Source: Arenicola marina
Taxonomy: Eukaryota > Annelida > Polychaeta > Arenicolidae
Direction of reading: 5' to 3'
DNA length: 64,000 nucleotides
NCBI GenBank assembly: GCA_964019135.1
Contig: OZ025263.1
Span: 22,195,639 to 22,259,638, forward strand
This document shows, one piece after another, positions 45,310 to 56,852 of the stretch; position 1 is the stretch's first letter, and every line of letters starts with the position of its first letter. The notes beneath the pieces were generated by a model. It had not been told where the DNA came from and searched no databases. It saw only the letters and a program-made list of their open reading frames with translations. The position numbers were made by a program, and so were the translations under genes.

Positions 45310-45475
45310 TAACGTGGAAACTGGGATTTAAACCGAGAATTAATCATTTAAACCGGAAGTGAAATATTAAAATCTGGATTAAATTATTAAAATCGGGAAC
45401 AAAGTATTAAAATCGGGAACAAGGTATTAAAATCGGGAATACATTTTTTTAAACCGGGAATAAATTGTGAAAAAC
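45310..45475. repeat. Degenerate about 20-bp repeat
   Basis: Six to seven copies of (T/A)TTAAAATCGGGAA(C/T)AAAG, increasingly regular from left to right. Confidence 0.8.
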
Positions 45476-45959
45476 GGCTCCCTCTCCCTCTCATCAAGAC
45501 ACATATCAATGAAATACACCTTCCTACAATTCGCCATTTTGCTCGAAATTTCCAATGCTATTGGGAAGTTGAATTCGCCACGTGCAAGTGAGTTGCTTCG
45601 AAATATACACCAGATAAGGACATTATGTCTGTTTTCTTTTGTAAGCTGGCAGACGTCTGTGATTATAACCAGTAAGTCACGTGCTCATAACCAGCCCCCA
45701 GCCGCAGAACGCGACCAAAGTGATGGGGTAGTTAACTCAGAGTAATGCCTCAAGGAAATTAGCCTCCGCCCACCCACCCCAGCCTCTCACCCTCAACCCA
45801 CGAAACCACCCAACCCCCCTCCTTCCCCCCGTCCCTTTCAGTGAGTTGAGCATTGAGTGAAGGCACCGGTTCAATTACAAAGGCAGATGGCAGGCAAAAT
45901 GGTAGATGCACAACGCTACATGGAACATGGAGTTTACTTTCTTCTGTTTCCGCCCTCAA
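45476..45959. other. Unique sequence with C-rich patch
   Basis: C-rich at 45765-45835. No gene recognised. Confidence 0.4.
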
Positions 45960-46464
45960 ATATATTTGGGAAGGTAATCATGGAGGGGTGGGGGGCGGGG
46001 GAGACGGGGGCGAGGGGTGGAGGGGGTGGATGGGGGTGGAGGTTGGTAGAGGGGTGTGCAGGGGGGTGGAGGGGGAAGGGGTGAGAGTCGGCAGGGGGAG
46101 GAGGAGGGAATGAGGTAGAGAGGGGTGGAGGGGGTGGAGGAGGGTGGAGGATGGGGGGGGGCGTTTAGGGGGGTAGAGAGGGCTTGAGGGGGGAGGAGAA
46201 TCTTGGATCGATCAAGCGTCGGAATTAGGATGAATGGCTGAGAGGACTCAGGCGAGATGTGATGGGATGATTACATGGGAGGTCGTGGGATTCTGGATGG
46301 GGGCAGGGGGTGAAGTGGCTAGAAAGTGGGGCGAGTGGGTTGACGCGGGGGAAGAGTGGGGTGAATAGGGTATAGAGTGAGGTGACGTGAGGTGGCTAGG
46401 GGCTGGGGTGAAAAGTGTAGTGTGAGTTGGACAGAAAGTGGGGTGAACGGGTACAGGGCGAGGT
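45960..46464. repeat. G-rich low-complexity flank (GGGGTGGAG-like)
   Basis: Irregular GGGGTGGAGGGGG motifs at 45985-46190, then degenerate relatives of the 45-bp unit (GGGGTGAA, GAGGTGG) to 46464. Probably ancestral or decayed array sequence. Confidence 0.7.
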
Positions 46465-49400
46465 AAGATGGGCAGAGGGTGGAGTGAAGGGTATCCTGTG
46501 GGGTGAGATAAGGTGGGCAGAGGGTGGAGTGAAGGGTATCCTGTGGGGTGAAATGAGGTGGGCAGAGGGTGGAGTGAAGGGTATCCTGTGGGGTGAGATA
46601 AGGTGGGCAGAGGGTGGAGTGAAGGGTATCCTGTGGGGTGAGATGAGGTGGGCAGAGGGTGGGGTGAAGGGTATCCTGTGGGGTGAGATGAGGTGGGCAG
46701 AGGGTGGAGTGAAGGGTATCCTGTGGGGTGAGATGAGGTGGGCAGAGGGTGGAGTGAAGGGTATCCTGTGGGGTGAGATGAGGTGGGCAGAGGGTGGAGT
46801 GAAGGGTATCCTGTGGGGTGAGATGAGGTGGGCAGAGGGTGGAGTGAAGGGTATCCTGTGGGGTGAGATGAGGTGGGCAGAGGGTGGAGTGAAGGGTATC
46901 CTGTGGGGTGAGATGAGGTGGGCAGAGGGTGGAGTGAAGGGTATCCTGTGGGGTGAGATGAGGTGGGCAGAGGGTGGAGTGAAGGGTATCCTGTGGGGTG
47001 AGATAAGGTGGGCAGAGGGTGGAGTGAAGGGTATTCTGTGGGGTGAGATGAGGTGGGCAGAGGGTGGAGTGAAGGGTATCCTGTGGGGTGAGATGAGGTG
47101 GGCAGAGGGTGGAGTGAAGGGTATCCTGTGGGGTGAGATAAGGTGGGCAGAGGGTGGAGTGAAGGGTATCCTGTGGGGTGAGATAAGGTGGGCAGAGGGT
47201 GGAGTGAAGGGTATCCTGTGGGGTGAGATGAGGTGGGCAGAGGGTGGAGTGAAGGGTATTCTGTGGGGTGAGATGAGGTGGGCAGAGGGTGGAGTGAAGG
47301 GTATCCTGTGGGGTGAGATGAGGTGGGCAGAGGGTGGAGTGAAGGGTATCCTGTTGGGTGAGATAAGGTGGGCAGAGGGTGGAGTGAAGGGTATCCTGTG
47401 GGGTGAGATGAGGTGGGCAGAGCGTGGAGTGAAGGGTATCCTGTGGGGTGAGATAAGGTGGGCAGAGGGTGGAGTGAAGGGTATCCTGTGGGGTGAGATG
47501 AGGTGGGCAGAGGGTGGAGTGAAGGGTATCCTGTGGGGTGAGATGAGGTGGGCAGAGGGTGGAGTGAAGGGTATCCTGTGGGGTGAGATGAGGTGGGCAG
47601 AGGGTGGAGTGAAGGGTATCCTGTGGGGTAAGATGAGGTGGGCAGAGGGTGGAGTGAAGGGTATCCTGTGGGGTGAGATGAGGTGGGCAGAGGGTGGAGT
47701 GAAGGGTATCCTGTGGGGTGAGATGAGGTGGGCAGAGGGTGGAGTGAAGGGTATCCTGTGGGGTGAGATAAGGTGGGCAGAGGGTGGAGTGAAGGGTATC
47801 CTGTGGGGTGAGATGAGGTGGGCAGAGGGTGGAGTGAAGGGTATCCTGTGGGGTGAGATGAGGTGGGCAGAGGGTGGAGTGAAGGGTATCCTGTGGGGTG
47901 AGATGAGGTGGGCAGAAGGTGGAGTGAAGGGTATCCTGTGGGGTGAGATGAGGTGGGCAGAGGGTGGAGTGAAGGGTATCCTGTGGGGTGAGATGAGGTG
48001 GGCATAGGGTGGGTGAATGGTGTAGCATGGGCGAGGTGAGATAAGGTGGGCAGAGGGTGGAGTGAAGGGTATCCTGTGGGGTGAGATGAGGTGGGCAGAG
48101 GGTGGAGTGAAGGGTATCCTGTGGGGTGAGATGAGGTGGGCAGAGGGTGGAGTGAAGGGTATCCTGTGGGGTGAGATAAGGTGGGCAGAGGGTGGAGTGA
48201 AGGGTATCCTGTGGGGTGAGATGAGGTAGGCAGAGGGTGGAGTGAAGGGTATCCTGTGGGGTGAGATAAGGTGGGCAGAGGGTGGAGTGAAGGGTATCCT
48301 GTGGGGTGAGATAAGGTGGGCAGAGGGTGGAGTGAAGGGTATCCTGTGGGGTGAGATGAGGTGGGCAGAGGGTGGAGTGAAGGGTATCCTGTGGGTTGAG
48401 ATGAGGTGGGCAGAGGGTGGAGTGAAGGGTATCCTGTGGGGTGAGATGAGGTGGGCAGAGGGTGGAGTGAAGGGTATCCTGTGGGGTGAGATGAGGTGGG
48501 CAGAGGGTGGAGTGAAGGGTATCCTGTGGGGTGAGATGAGGTGGGCAGAGGGTGGAGTGAAGGGTATCCTGTGGGGTGAGATGAGGTGGGCAGAGGGTGG
48601 AGTGAAGGGTATCCTGTGGGGTGAGATAAGGTGGGCAGAGGGTGGAGTGAAGGGTATCCTGTGGGGTGAGATGAGGTGGGCAGAGGGTGGAGTGAAGGGT
48701 ATCCTGTGGGGTGAGATGAGGTGGGCAGAGGGTGGAGTGAAGGGTATCCTGTGGGGTGAGATGAGGTGGGCAGAAGGTGGAGTGAAGGGTATCCTGTGGG
48801 GTGAGATGAGGTGGGCAGAGGGTGGAGTGAAGGGTATCCTGTGGGGTGAGATGAGGTGGGCATAGGGTGGGTGAATGGTGTAGCATGGGCGAGGTGAGAT
48901 AAGGTGGGCAGAGGGTGGAGTGAAGGGTATCCTGTGGGGTGAGATGAGGTGGGCAGAGGGTGGAGTGAAGGGTATCCTGTGGGGTGAGATGAGGTGGGCA
49001 GAGGGTGGAGTGAAGGGTATCCTGTGGGGTGAGATAAGGTGGGCAGAGGGTGGAGTGAAGGGTATCCTGTGGGGTGAGATGAGGTAGGCAGAGGGTGGAG
49101 TGAAGGGTATCCTGTGGGGTGAGATAAGGTGGGCAGAGGGTGGAGTGAAGGGTATCCTGTGGGGTGAGATAAGGTGGGCAGAGGGTGGAGTGAAGGGTAT
49201 CCTGTGGGGTGAGATGAGGTGGGCAGAGGGTGGAGTGAAGGGTATCCTGTGGGGTGAGATGAGGTGGGCAGAGGGTGGAGTGAAGGGTATCCTGTGGGGT
49301 GAGATGAGGTGGGCAGAGGGTGGAGTGAAGGGTATCCTGTGGGGTGAGATGAGGTGGGCAGAGGGTGGAGTGAAGGGTATCCTGTGGGGTGAGATGAGGT

Positions 49401-50545
49401 GGGCAGAGGGTGGAGTGAAGGGTATCCTGTGGGGTGAGATGAGGTGGGCAGAGGGTGGAGTGAAGGGTATCCTGTGGGGTGAGATAAGGTGGGCAGAGGG
49501 TGGAGTGAAGGGTATCCTGTGGGGTGAGATGAGGTGGGCAGAGGGTGGAGTGAAGGGTATCCTGTGGGGTGAGATGAGGTGGGCAGAGGGTGGAGTGAAG
49601 GGTATCCTGTGGGGTGAGATAGGGTGGGCAGAGGGTGGAGTGAAGGGTATCCTGTGGGGTGAGATGAGGTGGGCAGAGGGTGGAGTGAAGGGTATCCTGT
49701 GGGGTGAGATAACGTGGGCAGAGGGTGGAGTGAAGGGTATCCTGTGGGGTGAGATAAGGTGGGCAGAGGGTGGAGTGAAGGGTATCCTGTGGGGTGAGAT
49801 GAGGTGGGCAGAGGGTGGAGTGAAGGGTATCCTGTGGGGTGAGATAAGGTGGGCAGAGGGTGGAGTGAAGGGTATCCTGTGGGGTGAGATAAGGTGGGCA
49901 GAGGGTGGAGTGAAGGGTATCCTGTGGGGTGAGATAAGGTGGGCAGAGGGTGGAGTGAAGGGTATCCTGTGGGGTGAGATAAGGTGGGCAGAGGGTGGAG
50001 TGAAGGGTATCCTGTGGGGTGAGATGAGGTGGGCAGAGGGTGGAGTGAAGGGTATCCTGTGGGGTGAGATAAGGTGGGCAGAGGGTGGAGTGAAGGGTAT
50101 CCTGTGGGGTGAGATGAGGTGGGCAGAGGGTGGAGTGAAGGGTATTCTGTGGGGTGAGATAAGGTGGGCAGAGGGTGGAGTGAAGGGTATCCTGTGGGGT
50201 GAGATAAGGTGGGCAGAGGGTTTAGTGAAGGGTATCCTGTGGGGTGAGATGAGGTGGGCAGAGGGTGGAGTGAAGGGTATGCTGTGGGGTGAGATGAGGT
50301 GGGCATAGGGTGGGTGAATGGTGTAGCATGGGCGAGGTGAGGTAAGGTGGGCAGAGGGTGGGGTTAAGGCCACAGGGTAGGGCGAGGTGAGGTAAGGTGG
50401 GCAGAGGGTGGGTGAATGGTGTAGCATGGGTGAGGTGAGGTAAGGTGGGCAGAGGGTGGGGTTAAGGGCACAGGGTAGGGCGAGGTGAGGTAAGGTGGGC
50501 CGAGGGTGGGTAAATGGTGTAGCATGGGCGAGGTGAGGTGAGAGT
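46465..50545. repeat. 45-bp G-rich minisatellite, about 85-90 copies
   Basis: The unit is GGTGAGATGAGGTGGGCAGA followed by GGGTGGAGTGAAGGGTATCC and TGTGG. Copies are very similar; the main variants are GATGAGG and GATAAGG. A divergent spacer (GGGTGAATGGTGTAGCATGG) appears at about 48009, 48866 and 50311. The block from 48009 to 48866, about 857 bp (19 units), is repeated in order from 48866; GATGAGGTAGGC at 48224 recurs at 49078-49090. Past 50300 a different roughly 110-bp higher-order unit takes over. Because 45 is a multiple of three, long stop-free frames (up to 1,395 codons) exist on both strands and in several frames; these are artefacts. Purines and G are strongly biased to the plus strand. 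Confidence 0.97.
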
Positions 50546-50920
50546 GGTAGAAGGAAGGGTGATGCCCCTAGACATTGAGGCAATATGGGTGGTCAGATGA
50601 TGGTATGAAGCAAGAGAGCGGACCAGTCTTGGAGAGCGTTTTCGGTTATCTTTCTTTCCTGCCCATAGTCCCTAGCTTCATTATCGCATAGTTATTACAT
50701 GGAAACATGGAAAAGAAGACAAATTCCTCAGGCAGTACAGCTACTGCACGATTAGTTAAATCGTGTTGTTCCATGATATGAAGAAACACGGGTGATAGTT
50801 CAAACAGGGTAAACTTATTTGCAGAACTTAGTAGAACATAAATTATCGACTTTTGATTTTATTTTTAGCAATACACGATGATGCTATTGATATAGTGCGA
50901 TAAATCAATACCACAATCGC
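50546..50920. other. Unique spacer, nothing recognised
   Basis: No repeats or frames of note; AT-rich towards the right. Confidence 0.45.
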
Positions 50921-51372
50921 AAATCACAACTACTACTGTGACCTTGTTACATAAATCACAGCTACTACTATGACCTTGTTACACAAATCACAGCTACTAC
51001 TATGACCTTGTTACATAAATCACAACTACTACTATGACCTTGTTACACAAATCACAGCTACTACTATGACCTTGTTACATAAATCACAGCTACTACTATG
51101 ACCTTGTTACACAAATCACAGCTACTACTGTGACCTTGTTACACAAATCACAGCTACTACTGTGACATTGTTACACAAATCACAGCTACTACTGTGACCT
51201 TGTTACACAAATCACAGCTACTACTATGACCTTGTTACACAAATCACAGCTACTACTGTGACCTTGTTACACAAATCACAGCTACTACTATGACCTTGTT
51301 ACACAAATCACAGCTACTACTGTGACCTTGTTACACAAATCACAGCTACTACTGTGACCTTGTTACACAAAT
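50921..51372. repeat. 32-bp tandem repeat, 14 copies
   Basis: The unit is AAATCACAGCTACTACTGTG followed by ACCTTGTTACAC. Variation is limited to ACTGTG/ACTATG, ACAC/ACAT and CACAGC/CACAAC. Confidence 0.97.
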
Positions 51373-51394
51373 TATTCAGTTCCTTTGGCCTTAG

Positions 51395-51922
51395 GGTTAA
51401 CCGCATGTAAGCACAGTGGTGGCATAAGACACTCATCTGGTTAACCGCATGTAAGCACAGTGGTGGCATAAGACACTCATCTGGTTAACCGCATGTAAGC
51501 ACAGTGGTGGCATAAGACACTCATCTGGTTAACCGCATGTAAGCACAGTGGTGGCATAAGACACTCATCTGGTTAACCGCATGTAAGCACAGTGGTGGCA
51601 TAAGACACTCATCTGGTTAACCGCATGTAAGCACAGTGGTGGCATAAGACACTCATCTGGTTAACCGCATGTAAGCACAGTGGTGGCATAAGACACTCAT
51701 CTGGTTAACCGCATGTAAGCACAGTGGTGGCATAAGACACTCATCTGGTTAACCGCATGTAAGCACAGTGGTGGCATAAGACACTCATCTGGTTAACCGC
51801 ATGTAAGCACAGTGGTGGCATAAGACACTCATCTGGTTAACCGCATGTAAGCACAATGGTGGCATAAGACACTCATCTGGTTAACCGCATGTAAGCACAG
51901 TGGTGGCATAAGACACTCATCT
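51395..51922. repeat. 44-bp tandem repeat, exactly 12 copies, nearly identical
   Basis: The unit is GGTTAACCGCATGTAAGCAC followed by AGTGGTGGCATAAGACACTC and ATCT; 528 bp equals 12 times 44. I find a single substitution (CACAATGG near 51854-51860). The homogeneity implies very recent amplification or strong homogenisation. Confidence 0.98.
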
Positions 51923-52914
51923 ATTCTGGCTATGGACATTTCTTTAACCTTCTCTTACGTACGAAGCGTGATGGGTTTCACTCATATGTATTTATGTTGT
52001 ACTTACGAAAACTTACGCTATAAAAACCCAAAATCTTTTCCTGGCCTTCGTGTTTCATCGAAGCAAAGACCATTCTGGGAGAATATATAACTATATTTCT
52101 ATAAAAAGACACGTCATTATCATAAGTAGGTCGATAATGGCGTGAATAACGCGAGAGCTAAAAACTCAGACGGGATTTCGGCTAGGTTAGAATCAACTTT
52201 TGAAAGGAAAGAATAGAGAAAGCCTGAGTGAAGGAACTTTGCATTAGGTGAATAACGTTGGGAACAGGCTGCCAAATGGATTTGTTCACTTCTCCGCGGT
52301 TTGGCCATTGTGACGTGAGCCTGACTAGTGATGTCTGGTCACGCGCTGTCTCGATCCGTTATGGCGGGGAAATGACACTCTCAGAATCCCGCTGGATCGT
52401 TATGGTGAACGGAATTCGTAGCGTCTGGCTGTTTTCGTATGGGTTTAGTTACAACAATTTTTTTTAACTGTCAATACGGGTTTTATGGAGACTTTGCCAT
52501 GACTCGGCAAAACTTTATGCAGGCTTTGTTATAAGAAAAAAAAACAGGAAGGATGAATTGATTTCGAGTGATTTTTTGTTTTCCCATAACGTGCCGATAA
52601 CAAGAGAGATATCTTTACATATTGCCCGGCAATAACCGACCGGAAACGGTCTTCTGTAGATTGCATATGAACCAAATTTATGAAATTCGGACACAAAGAT
52701 TTCCAGTTAATGCCACGCCGCTCCATCAGAAGAAAGATTATAGCTATTATTATTAATAATCATATTGTACAATTCAAGCGAAAAAATAAAAAAAAGTGAA
52801 AAGGAAACAAAATTCGCGTAAGCGTTTATATTGCAGTAGTATTAGTATCTAAGCTGTGGCGTATAATAATAGAACGAAAGCACGAGACACTTGTGGAAAT
52901 ATATTATTTGTGAG
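51923..52914. other. Unique sequence, no gene recognised
   Basis: AT-rich after 52700; short frames only. Confidence 0.45.
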
Positions 52915-53015
52915 CAGGCTAATGTATCTTATGTCTTTCTTCACAAAGAGGAGGGGATTACCCCTGAAAGCATGGCTCCTCTACCTTTACCATTCCGCTC
53001 GCGATATGGCCAACA
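52915..53015 (+). mobile_element. tRNA-derived SINE, family B (3' body only)
   Basis: CTTTCTTCACAAAGAGGAGGG, ATTACCCC, GCATGGCTCCTC and CGCGATATGGCCAACAG match the body of the copy at 24962-25185. The tRNA-like head is missing. Confidence 0.7.
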
Positions 53016-53293
53016 GAAATTAGTGTCTTACTTAAGCCAGCCAATTAAACCTACGAACGAGTGCAGATATGAGTAAGGCAGACGGGAAGGATGTCACTTA
53101 TGTTTTTTAAACCAATTTCTTCACCAAAGCTCCCACCACGCCGGTCGTGACCCTCTTTACCCATCTCATTATAGCTCAGGAGCCGCACTGGCTAGCTGCC
53201 GTCTTTCAATTGATTCTGTCTGAGTGCCAATAAGTAGCACCGATCGCACCCTACCACGCTGTAGCCCGGTGAAGGCATATAAAGGGGAGCGGC

Positions 53294-55835
53294 GATGTAG
53301 GCCGACCAGAGTGCGGTTAGGGGTGTGATGTAGGCCGACCTGAGTGCGGTTAGGGGTGCGATGTGGGCCGACCTGAGTGCGGTTAGGGGTGCGATGTGGG
53401 CCGACCAGAGTGCGGTTAGGGGTGCGATGTAGGCCGACCAGAGTGCGGTTAGGGGTGCGATGTAGGCCGACCAGAGTGCGGTTAGGGGTGTGATGTAGGC
53501 CGACCAGAGTGCGGTTAGGGGTGCGATGTAGGCCGACCAGAGTGCGGTTAGGGGTGTGATGTAGGCCGACCAGAGTGCGGTTAGGGGTGCGATGTAGGCC
53601 GACCAGAGTGCGGTTAGGGGTGTGATGTAGGCCGACCTGAGTGCGGTTAGGGGTGCGATGTAGGCCGACCAGAGTGCGGTTAGGGGTGTGATGTAGGCCG
53701 ACCAGCGTGCGGTTAGGGGTGCGATGTAGGCCGACCAGAGTGCGGTTAGGGGTGCGATGTAGGCCGACCAGAGTGCGGTTAGGGGTGCGATGTAGGCCGA
53801 CCTGGGTGTGGTTAGGGGTGCGATGTGGGCCGACCAGAGTGCGGTTAGGGGTGCGATGTGGGCCGACCAGAGTGCGGTTAGTGGTGCGATGTAGGCCGAT
53901 CAGAGTGCGGTTAGGGGTGCGATGTGGGCCGACCAGAGTGCGGTTAGGGGTGCGATGTAGGCCGACCTGGGTGTGGTTAGGGGTGTGATGTGGGCCGACC
54001 AGAGTGCGGTTAGGGGTGCGATGTGGGCCGACCAGAGCGCGGTTAGGGGTGCGATGTGGGCCGACCAGAGTGCGGTTAGGGGTGCGATGTGGGCCGACCA
54101 GAGTGCGGTTAGGGGTGCGATGTAGGCCGACCAGAGTGCGGTTAGGGGTGCGATGCGGGCCGACCTGAGTGCGGTTAGGAGTGCGATGTGGGCCGACCAG
54201 AGTTTGGTTAGTGGTGCGATGTAGGCCGACCAGAGTGCGGTTAGGGGTGCGATGTGGGCCGACCAGAGTGCGGTTAGGGGTGCGATGTAGGCCGACCAGA
54301 GTGCGGTTAGGGGTGCGATGTAGGCCGACCAGAGTGCGGTTAGGGATGCGATGTGGGCCGACCAGAGTGCGGTCAGGGGTGCGATGTAGGCCGACCAGAG
54401 TGCGGTTAGGGGTGCGATGTAGGCCGACCAGAGTGCGGTTAGGGGTGCGATGTGGGCCGACCAGAGTGCGGTTAGGGGTGCGATGCGGGCCGACCAGAGT
54501 GCGGTCAGGGGTGCGATGTGGGCCGACCAGAGTGCGGTTAGGGGTGCGATGTGGGCCGACCAGAGTGCGGTTAGGGGTGTGATGTAGGCCGACCAGAGTG
54601 CGGTTAGGGGTGCGATGTGGGCCGACCAGAGTGCGGTTAGGGGTGCGATGTAGGCCGACCAGCGTGCGGTTAGGGGTGCGATGTGGGCCGACCAGAGTGC
54701 GGTTAGGGGTGCGATGTAGGCCGACCAGAGTGCGGTTAGGGGTGCGATGTAGGCCGACCAGAGTGCGGTTAGGGGTGCGATGTGGGCCGACCAGGGTGCG
54801 GTTAGGGGTGCGATGTGGGCCGACCAGAGTGCGGTTAGGGGTGCGATGTGGGCCGACCAGAGTGCGGTTAGGGGTGTGATGTAGGCCGACCTGAGTGCGG
54901 TTAGGGGTGCGATGTAGGCCGACCTGAGTGCGGTTAGGGGTGCGATGTGGGCCGACCAGAGCGCGGTTAGGGGTGCGATGTGGGCCGACCAGAGTGCGGT
55001 TAGGGGTGCGATGTGGGCCGACCAGAGTGCGGTTAGGGGTGCGATGTGGGCCGACCAGAGTGCGGTTAGGGGTGTGATGTAGGCCGACCTGAGTGCGGTT
55101 AGGGGTGCGATGTAGGCCGACCTGAGTGCGGTTAGGGGTGCGATGTGGGCCGACCAGAGTGCGGTTAGGGGTGCGATGTAGGCCGACCTGAGTGCGGTTA
55201 GGGGTGCGATGTAGGCCGACCAGAGTGCGGTTAGGGGTGCGATGTGGGCCGACCAGAGTGCGGTTAGGGGTGCGATGTGGGCCGACCAGAGTGCGGTTAG
55301 GGGTGCGATGTAGGCCGACCTGAGTGCGGTTAGGGGTGCGATGTAGGCCGACCAGAGTGCGGTTAGGGGTGCGATGTAGGCCGACCAGAGTGCGGTTAGG
55401 GGTGCGATGTAGGCCGACCTGAGTGCGGTTAGGGGTGCGATGTAGGCCGACCAGAGTGCGGTTAGGGGTGCGATGTAGGCCGACCTGAGTGCGGTTAGGG
55501 GTGCGATGCGGGCCGACCAGAGTGCGGTTAGGGGTGCGATGTAGGCCGACCAGAGTGCGGTTAGGGGTGCGATGTAGGCCGACCTGAGTGCGGTTAGGGG
55601 TGCGATGTGGGCCGACCAGAGTGCGGTTAGGGGTGCGATGTGGGCCGACCAGAGTGCGGTTAGGGGTGCGATGTGGGCCGACCAGAGTGCGGTTAGGAGT
55701 GTGATGTAGGCCGACCTGAGTGCGGTTAGGGGTGCGATGTAGGCCGACCAGAGTGCGGTTAGGGGTGCGATGTAGGCCGACCTGAGTGCGGTTAGGGGTG
55801 CGATGTAGGCCGACCTGAGTGCGATTTGGGGTGTG
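53294..55835. repeat. 33-bp CpG-rich minisatellite, about 77 copies
   Basis: The unit is GGCCGACCAGAGTGCGGTTA followed by GGGGTGCGATGTA. Common variants are CCTGAG for CCAGAG and GTGGG for GTAGG. Each unit has about three CpG. The 33-bp period keeps frames open on both strands (an 898-codon minus frame with an 11-residue period, plus shorter plus-strand frames); I consider these artefacts. A partial extra unit lies at 55876-55908. Confidence 0.97.
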
Positions 55836-56852
55836 ACGTACGGGGGTAACCACCCTATGATACATGGCGACCGTGGAGGGCGACCTAAGTGCGCTTAGGG
55901 GTGTGACTTAATTCCCCCCCCACTCCCACCCCAATACACACACGTGCACAACTATAAAAAAAGGCAAAACTAAAAAATATGATAACTCAGGTACAAGACT
56001 GAGACAAAGTACATTTTGCAGACACGAGGACATTTAAGCCTGAAGTCAGAGTGGAATGACAAAAAGTAGGTTGAACTGAAGCAGAAATCTGCGGCTTAAT
56101 TTGAACATGAGAGTAATTAGTCTGGACGGCCTAAGTGTCCCAGTCAGACCGGCGGAACCCGGTCGTGGAGCCAACCATGATGTCACTGCATGGGCAATAG
56201 GTAAACCAGGAAAAGGAGGAAGATGAAACCATGGACATTCAAGAAGCAATTCACTATCTGCCTTCGACTCACTCCGCTAGGGCTCCATTATATCTCTGTT
56301 GTCGCCTACTTTCTCAATGCATTTTCACACGCGCTCGCCAGGGCGGCGCTGCGCTAAATTGATAGCAAAATGCACCACGCATTTCTACAAATTAGTGACG
56401 GGGGCCCAGCCTAAGCCTAATAACGCACGGTATCAGGTGATGAAAAGAAAGAATTCAGTCACAATTATAATTTATTTATAGGATACAAGATTTTTTTTGC
56501 TGTATTAAATAAACAGAGCTCATTATTTTTATGTTTTATTCTTGAAAATTGAAATATATGATGCAAGAAAATACAGCTGATTTGACTGTTTTTTTAGAAT
56601 CTTGAAATTGCCCCCGGCCGACAGCAGCGGTAAAAGCGGAGCTTGCGTAGCTCTACCATGCGGGGAGCTTGGAAGCAATTAAGCACGAGCGAAATGAACA
56701 TTGGCTTATTACATTTGCGGTATATAATCGTCAGTCTAGGGTAAGTAAACGAATCTGGCCAGGCTTGTTGGCAAGTAATCGGCGGAAAGCGTTATGAGAA
56801 GCAGAGAGAAACTGAGAAATTGCACACCTGCTATGAGGGACAAATAAATCAA
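55836..56852. other. Unique sequence between arrays
   Basis: C tract at 55914-55921. No gene recognised. Confidence 0.45.

Noticed and set aside
46248..50583. Giant open frames of up to 1,395 codons on the minus strand and up to 526 on the plus strand
   Set aside because: All follow from a 45-bp unit (multiple of three) without stops, open in several overlapping frames on both strands, with no start context or non-repeat domain.
53169..55865. 898-codon minus frame with 11-residue TPNRTLVG repeats, resembling a secreted repeat protein
   Set aside because: No signal peptide, both strands open, and codon variation follows the DNA repeat variants rather than synonymous sites.
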